Below are positions 58,640-64,000 of a stretch of DNA of 64,000 nucleotides, piece by piece. A program made the position numbers and the translations under genes. This DNA comes from Cercis canadensis (lineage: Eukaryota; Streptophyta; Magnoliopsida; Fabales; Fabaceae), in the NCBI GenBank assembly GCA_003255065.1, contig QAOA01000555.1:1-64000 (forward strand), given 5' to 3'. Each line of letters starts with the position of its first letter. The stretch's first letter is position 1. Under the pieces are notes generated by a model. The model did no database searches, was not told where the DNA came from, and saw only the letters and a list, made by a program, of their open reading frames with translations.

Positions 58640-61600
58640 TCATTCGATTTCCGCTACAATATTTGGCTCCTCACCGTGGCAGAGGTATTCATCACACAAT
58701 GATGCTGATCCCCAGTCCTTTCTGAGTCGTAAGATGTCTTCAGTGAAAGTGGAACCAGAGGCTCCAATGAACACACTAGACATGGCACATATGGTCTTGT
58801 CCAGCATAGCTTCCACCTTCAGTATTAAAATTCATAATGCAATCAGTAAAGTAATTCAAAGGCAGGTAACAATGAGTATTCAATAGGCTTTTGTGTTTGG
58901 AAAGCAATCGGCAAGCATGATGAGACTAACAGTTCTCCAGTTCACTTAGTAAACAATATATCACACAAATGCAAATCAATACTGATTAACAGTCTTCCAA
59001 AAGAAATGGTATCCAAGCTGAGATATAGTGTATGGACTATGGAGTAAATATACTGCATTTAGAAGTCCACAATTAGAAATGAAGTAAACACTGATGAGCA
59101 GTTTCCCATCAACACTATGGGCCTAAATATTTATAAACCATTGCAGGTTTGTGTAGAGTGCACACCAAATAAACGGTCATATGCTTAAAAAAGCTATTTA
59201 CAAGCTGAAGTAAAAAATGAGTTACAATTACAAACTATCTGCTGGACATCTGGAAGCAACAAACTTGATTATCACCGAGACCAAAGGTCTTAAAACTTTC
59301 ATTTGACTGAAAGCAAAACATTGGGCTTCCCTGCTAGAATATTAGATTTGTACTCGTGCAAACACAGGTTCTCAGACATAATGATCTGAAAGGGCTATGC
59401 ATACGATTCTCCATGCACTGATACAATTTAATCAATTTAAAGATGGTATGCCGCTTCATGGTGAAGGTCACTACTGCCACCTCTGTAATAATGGCCATCA
59501 ATATCACATTTACATACATAGATGGAAAGAACTGAATCAGACCACCATGTATGAAAATCAAAGGGTATTGGTCTTGGTGCTTTGGATAATAATCGGCCTC
59601 ACTCAGTCCCATTGTTCCTACGTGGAAATCCTAAAAACAGATTACCTATCCGGCAGATGCAGCAAACATATGAAAACGGAAAACAGGGAGCACGATGAAT
59701 GGATGCTATGCCGTCTCACTACTCTTTTTTTTATGTTTTGCAACAATTTAAAAGACCAGACACAGATTCGTGAAGAGTCCAGTTAAAACCCTGTGACTGA
59801 AGTTTAAAACCACATGAAAATAGAAACATTGTAATATCACCTGAGAATCTCCCTCAATACCATGCCTATATAACAAAGCATCCCATTTTTCAGCTGAATT
59901 ACGAGCTGGGCGCTTAACAAGAGGAACAGGCCTGCCATTCAGCACAACTAGTGACTGAAGAAGATCTGTCTCACTTTCTGCTGCATCCGTAGAAAGATAA
60001 ATGACAGGTGCATTGGCTCTTTCAACCACCCGCATGATGCAATCTGCGGCTTGAGGAATGGGGTAAAAGCAACTTGGCTTCTTAACGTTACTGTAAATAT
60101 GAAAAATGAACCATTAGAGGCAATACAATGAAAAACTAAATAAAATACAGAAAAGAAAGAAAAAAAAAAATACTGCAGTGCAGTTTCTCAAAGCAGAAGC
60201 CTGACACGCTTGGTTTTTGGCATTAACATAATTCTATGTTTTATGAGACACATCAAGTTCAGAAGGAAGATACCATGACCAGAGTAGTCACAAGCTGAAG
60301 ATTAAGATGCAGTCAGCAATTCAGTTGTCAGAATGAATGCAGATGCCGGCAAGATTTACAACAACTATATCATACTCAAGTCAATCCCAAATAATATTGC
60401 CTTTCTAAAAAAACATGCATATCCATTTTGGCAACTAGAGTAAAAACAGGGGAAAGGGCGCACCAGAATTTCAAAAAGCCATGTCTCCGGAAATGTAATG
60501 CAATGAAGTTCCTTCCTAGGAAGGTTTGAATAAAGCGCTCAGCAGTAAGAAGAATAAGACGACTGGGTTCAATCAGAGTCTTGCACTTGTTTGCAAGTGG
60601 ACCACCCGGTTGCATCACCCATTCTTGCTCCACTTCAGCATAGAATACATCTCCAATTGCCATAACATCATCATCATATGTAAACTTTGACAGAACATCT
60701 TGAGCCGTCCTCCTTTTAGGCTTTCCGATATCCTCAGTCCAAACAGGATCAGGCTTATTCATTGACAATCCCAATGACTTCAACTTCTTTACACGTTCAT
60801 CATCTAGATAACAAGGCTGTGGGAGTGAAAAATAACAAAGGAACTTGTCTATGTGCATATGATTCTTCTTAATTTGAGCAAATTCTTCAAAGGAGATGAC
60901 AACCTTTCTTCCCAAGCATTTATTAATGTGATCAATATCCAACACTCTATTGTACTGGTAATCAACTTTCGAACTAGGAATAACCAGAACACGGTTAAGA
61001 AGAGCCGCGAAAAACATGTGCTTTTCTAAGCAAATCAAATGGTTAGACATCTGGCCTGACACACATATAGCAAGCAAAAACTTATCAGATTTTGGGTTCC
61101 ACTCAATTGTTCTTCTCTGTGACATATTCTGGTCCACTGTTCTACACCTATCATAACTAACACCACCCAAACTAGCATTCCCAAAATCAAATTCAGGTTC
61201 AACCAAGTTCCCAGTCTTATGGGGAGACAACAAAACCTGCTGAATCTCTTTATTCAGAGAAATCTGCCTAGACAAGACAAATTTAACATCTTCCAACAAA
61301 CGATTTAGATCCTGGGTATTCATTGAATTACCAGTAGAGTTCGATTGTGTTGAGGGAAAATTGTTAAATGTGCGATTCCAAATACCCAAAATCCCTAATT
61401 GCTGTTGCCTTAAGAGATAAAGAGCACGCAATTCAGATTCTTTCATTTGATCGCCGAGCGAATCAAACTTGAGAGAGGAGATGTTGGTGGTGAAGACTCT
61501 GTGGGCATCGGTGGTGAAAACGAGGAGGATAATGAAGAGAGGGAGAATAGCGAAAAGGTACCTCTTTTGGAACTTGAACTTGAAATTGAAACGGGGCAGT

Positions 61601-61722
61601 CGAGAGCTGAAATCATCGATGTGGAAGGTGGCAGTAGAGGGCGGAGTAGGGGGCTTCCTCTCGTTCTGCTCGATCAAGTTATGGCGGTCATCTTCTTCGT
61701 CGGAAGATGAATCCCTCTGCAT
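58640..61722 (-). CDS. O-fucosyltransferase family protein (type II membrane, Golgi)
   Basis: Three exons on the minus strand: 61722-60464, 60090-59841, 58816-58640, giving 561 residues. An acidic cytosolic N-terminus is followed by a signal-anchor helix (YLFAILPLFIILLVF, about residue 56), the type II layout of Golgi glycosyltransferases. The lumenal part shows the plant O-fucosyltransferase (PF10250-like) pattern: an early SGQMSNHLICLEKHMFFAAL stretch, the substrate-loop region HFRRHGFLKFC, VIYLSTDAAESET, and a C-terminal block with SSVFIGASGSTFTEDILRLR. N-glycosylation sequons (for example NRTF, NSTG, NMSQ) are present. The start at 61722 was chosen because the upstream extension begins with GTG. 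Arabidopsis At1g53770 is the likely counterpart (from memory). The sugar acceptor is unknown; activity is inferred from the family. Confidence 0.93.
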
Positions 61723-62964
61723 TGCTTTCTTAGCCACGGTGGTGAGTTATCGAACACTGAGTCAATGAGTGAGTGAGTGTGACTCGGTGGAGGCAACAGC
61801 AGAAGCAGGAGCAGCGAAGCAGAATGAATGGGTGACAATGTGACTCAGTGAGTCAGAGAATCGTTTGTGTATTCTTCATTCTGTGTCGGTTTGGTTGCTT
61901 CTTTGGCGAGTGTGAGGGAGAGAGTGGCACTGGTGAGGAATCAGATCAGCGACAAGAAGATCTGCGAAGGAGATGACGGAGAATAACGGGAAGCCCAGAG
62001 AGGAAGAAAACGAAACCAAGGCTGTGAATTGGTGGCTGAAAATGACGGCTTACCGGCCCACTTTAACGGTGACGTCCACAGTGAGCCCACTGGATGTTCC
62101 AAGTTCCAACAAGTGGCTGTTGGATCGGCCCAACTACTGTAAAAGCTATTTGTTGTTGAGACAAAAAAATAAGGGGGAAAAGAAAAATATATAGTTATTT
62201 AACTCTCAAACTATATTTATCTAGTTAACTTTTGGCATTTTTTTAGTTAGAGTTGGAACCTTACAACAAATTGCTGTAGCACTTACACTGTGTTTGTTTG
62301 GGTGGCTAATTGTTCAATATGATAATTTAAGGATATTTTTAGTATTTTATTCCTTAATTTAAGTGTTTTAGATGTTGTCACGATTCAGTTAAAATTGTAT
62401 TTATGTGTCGTGTGTTTTTAAAATGTAAGAGTTTTATAAACAGAAAAGAGATCTATACAAAAATAAAAGGATGCATTGGAAATTAAAGTAAGTAATTAGC
62501 TTGAGAAAAAGAAAAATATAGAATACTGAAAAGGAGAAGATTTCAATTTTCACGGCTGATGCTTAGTAAAAATATTTTAAAAAAATCAACCGTTATTTTT
62601 AGACATGATAATGTAAAATAATTTATCTTTCAAAAAAATTTTACCTTCCAATTTGCATCTTCCTTTTCTATACAGTATGATGAACTACTCTCGTGTATGA
62701 ACAATTCTGGAAAGAGTTTATGATCTTAACTCAACGAGGAAAGACACGTAGTCATATGGAGTCGCTGCCACGTAATCCATCCACATGACATGGAAGCCTC
62801 GAGAGGATGCCAAATATTTCTCCTTCCACCAAACACTTACACTAGAAAACTGTATTTAAGAGCAAGAGTCATTGGCTTGTTTTTCAGAATCAAACAATCC
62901 AAAGAGCAACGAGGGCAGGGCCATAGAAGCTGTCATCTGGCAACTGAATTTTCTTAATTAATTT
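61723..62964. other. Intergenic between divergent genes
   Basis: 61723-62120 is GC-richer and contains the O-fucosyltransferase leader and promoter. A 73-codon plus frame at 61973-62194 shows no family. From 62200 it is AT-rich. The last 250 bases form the promoter of the small plus-strand gene, with ACGT-core elements (CACGTA near 62745 and 62770) and a TATA-like box. Confidence 0.5.
62853..62860 (+). promoter_or_regulatory. TATA-like box of the small two-exon gene
   Basis: TATTTAAG lies 105 bases upstream of the ATG at 62965, predicting a transcript start near 62885 and a leader of about 80 bases. Position and sequence fit a plant core promoter. Confidence 0.5.
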
Positions 62965-63314
62965 ATGAGCATGGAGAGGACACGACAAATAGTCCTAAGT
63001 AGCAGGAAGTGGTTGGGTTCTGGCACTCATTGGAAGCTCATGACCACCAAGGCATCTAACCGAGCAGCAGTTCATGGTGTTAAGCTGCCTATACCTGACA
63101 TCGTCGATGTATATATACACTGAGATTTTAAGATTTCTTTCTTTTAATATTGTCAGTTTCTGTATTTTGGGATTTGAGAATTTTGTTCTGTGTTTTGCAG
63201 AAGGAGGAAGTAGAAAAGGATATTCAAAAAGCCAAAGAAGAGAAAGAAGCCAAGAGGAAACAAATTGAGAAGGCTGTAGAGTCCCAGTTCAACAACTCCT
63301 CCAAGTCTGATTAA
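62965..63314 (+). CDS. Unrecognised 85-residue protein, two exons, charged helical C-terminus
   Basis: Exons 62965-63108 and 63201-63314 join in phase 0 across a GT-AG intron (donor GATGTATAT, acceptor TTTTGCAG). An in-frame stop (62959-62961) directly precedes the ATG, so this is the first Met. The N-terminal half is basic with Trp residues (SRKWLGSGTHWKLMTTKASN) and contains a VKLPIPDIVD phrase. The C-terminal half is almost entirely Lys/Glu/Ala (EEVEKDIQKAKEEKEAKRKQ), predicting a single long amphipathic or coiled-coil helix. There is no signal peptide or membrane segment. I do not recognise the family. The TATA-like box and phase-correct splice pair argue that it is a real gene, not chance. 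Confidence 0.65.
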
Positions 63315-63870
63315 TGTTTTGCCAATTGAGACTAGTGCTTTGTCATTTCTGTTGTTCAAAAAGCTGTAAGATAATGCAAAAGTTGAACTCAATTGCCTTA
63401 TCATGAATTCCAACCAGTCAATATCTCAGTAGATGTTATGCTCAAATTTACTTATTTTCCTTCCTCTTCTTGAAGCTCTCAAATTACTACCATATATGTC
63501 GAGCAAGGCAAAACAGATGTCTTCCTAGCTACCAGAGTAACCAACTAAAGCTTATAAACAACCAAAAGAAAACCTGCAAACTCATAGCATGCTGGAGAAG
63601 GCCTCAGAATCACTTTTTTCCCCTTCAAAATCAAAAGGCTACAGAAGCTACTGTGTAAGCTTTTAGGGAGCAATAGTGATTCTGGGTGCATCTGAACCAA
63701 ACTGGCTAAAGAGAGTAGGCTTGAGAGAGAAAGCAATGATCACAGAGTTAATGAATACAATATGATAGTTTTTACTTTAATGTTGCGTATAAAACATACA
63801 GAAAACAAAATGGCACTGCTCTATATTATGTTTGAAAAATGAAAAGTGAGCTAAGCTATCTCTACCAATA
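63315..63870. other. Intergenic between convergent genes
   Basis: 3' regions of the small gene and of the minus-strand gene at the right edge. Open frames here (63470-63658, 63545-63736) overlap each other on opposite strands and have no recognisable content. Confidence 0.55.
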
Positions 63871-64000
63871 TTACTGAGTTTCTTCAACTACTTCAACGAG
63901 CCTTCCACGAATCCACTTTTTAGTTACAGTAACTGCTCTAGATGGTTTTTCTTCTTTAATGGACTCAATTCCCACCATGGTTGGAGAAGGGTCTGTTCTG
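63871..64000 (-). CDS. C-terminal exon of an unidentified minus-strand gene, partial
   Basis: On the minus strand an open frame of 42 codons enters from the right edge and ends at TAA 63873-63871. Its final residues are KKWIRGRLVEVVEETQ, preceded by an acidic/basic linker (GIESIKEEKPSRAVTVT). The codon pattern looks like real coding sequence and no other frame is open. The product cannot be named from this fragment. Confidence 0.5.
   Translation of the reverse strand, partial: RTDPSPTMVGIESIKEEKPSRAVTVTKKWIRGRLVEVVEETQ

Noticed and set aside
61447..61768. Two overlapping plus-strand frames of 87 and 99 codons
   Set aside because: Antisense to O-fucosyltransferase exon 1, which has clear family motifs.
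1..64000. CRISPR arrays, bacterial operons, ribosomal or transfer RNA genes
   Set aside because: Looked for regular spaced repeats, cloverleaf-like boxes and conserved rRNA words; none found. The window is plant nuclear DNA.

Overview
The window is nuclear DNA from a eudicot plant. The evidence is AT-rich intergenic sequence, many short GT-AG introns, coding exons closest to plant-only families (RTFL/DVL peptide, P3A proton ATPase, STRUBBELIG-type receptor kinase), and plant Gypsy and LINE debris. Composition and gene content would fit a woody fabid or similar species, but I cannot name it.

Layout from left to right: a LINE-type ORF1 fragment runs off the left edge (1-340, minus). Next come a PGAP5/MPPE1-like ER metallophosphoesterase (852-7303, plus), a one-exon RTFL/DVL signalling peptide (9991-10170, minus), a broken chromodomain Ty3/Gypsy element (about 13283-18207), an AHA10/PH5-type P3A H+-ATPase with 21 exons (21963-28383, plus), and an OBL1-type class 3 lipase (29059-31695, minus). 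A gene-poor 7.4 kb stretch follows, carrying a foldback MITE with a 9-bp target-site duplication (37198-37659). Then come an SRF6/7-type LRR receptor-like kinase (39091-47177, plus), the 26S proteasome ATPase RPT1 (48454-52548, minus), a mitochondrial K+/H+ exchange-related protein (53781-57379, minus), an O-fucosyltransferase family protein (58640-61722, minus), an unrecognised 85-residue two-exon gene (62965-63314, plus), and the last exon of another minus-strand gene at the right edge (63871-64000).

Multigene function: these are independent housekeeping, signalling and transport genes rather than a pathway cluster. Their order is what links them. From memory, Arabidopsis chromosome 1 carries RTFL9, the metallophosphoesterase, SRF6, RPT1A, the K+-H+ exchange-like gene and the O-fucosyltransferase around At1g53708-At1g53770, and chromosome 3 carries SRF7, OBL1 and RTFL10 around At3g14350-At3g14362. 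The window looks like the unfractionated union of those two duplicated blocks, with an AHA10-type ATPase and a Gypsy element placed inside it.

Caution on assembly: there are nine isolated single N bases. Eight of them sit at or beside direct duplications of 12 to 452 bp, which points to contig ends joined without merging their overlap. Two such duplications repeat exons inside the SRF kinase gene and would break an automatic gene model. A third flanks the Gypsy element and suggests an empty-site allele joined to a filled-site allele. I found no convincing new biological system. The most useful observations are the assembly pattern, the two GC-AG introns, the MULE-like MITE, the microsynteny and the unrecognised small gene.
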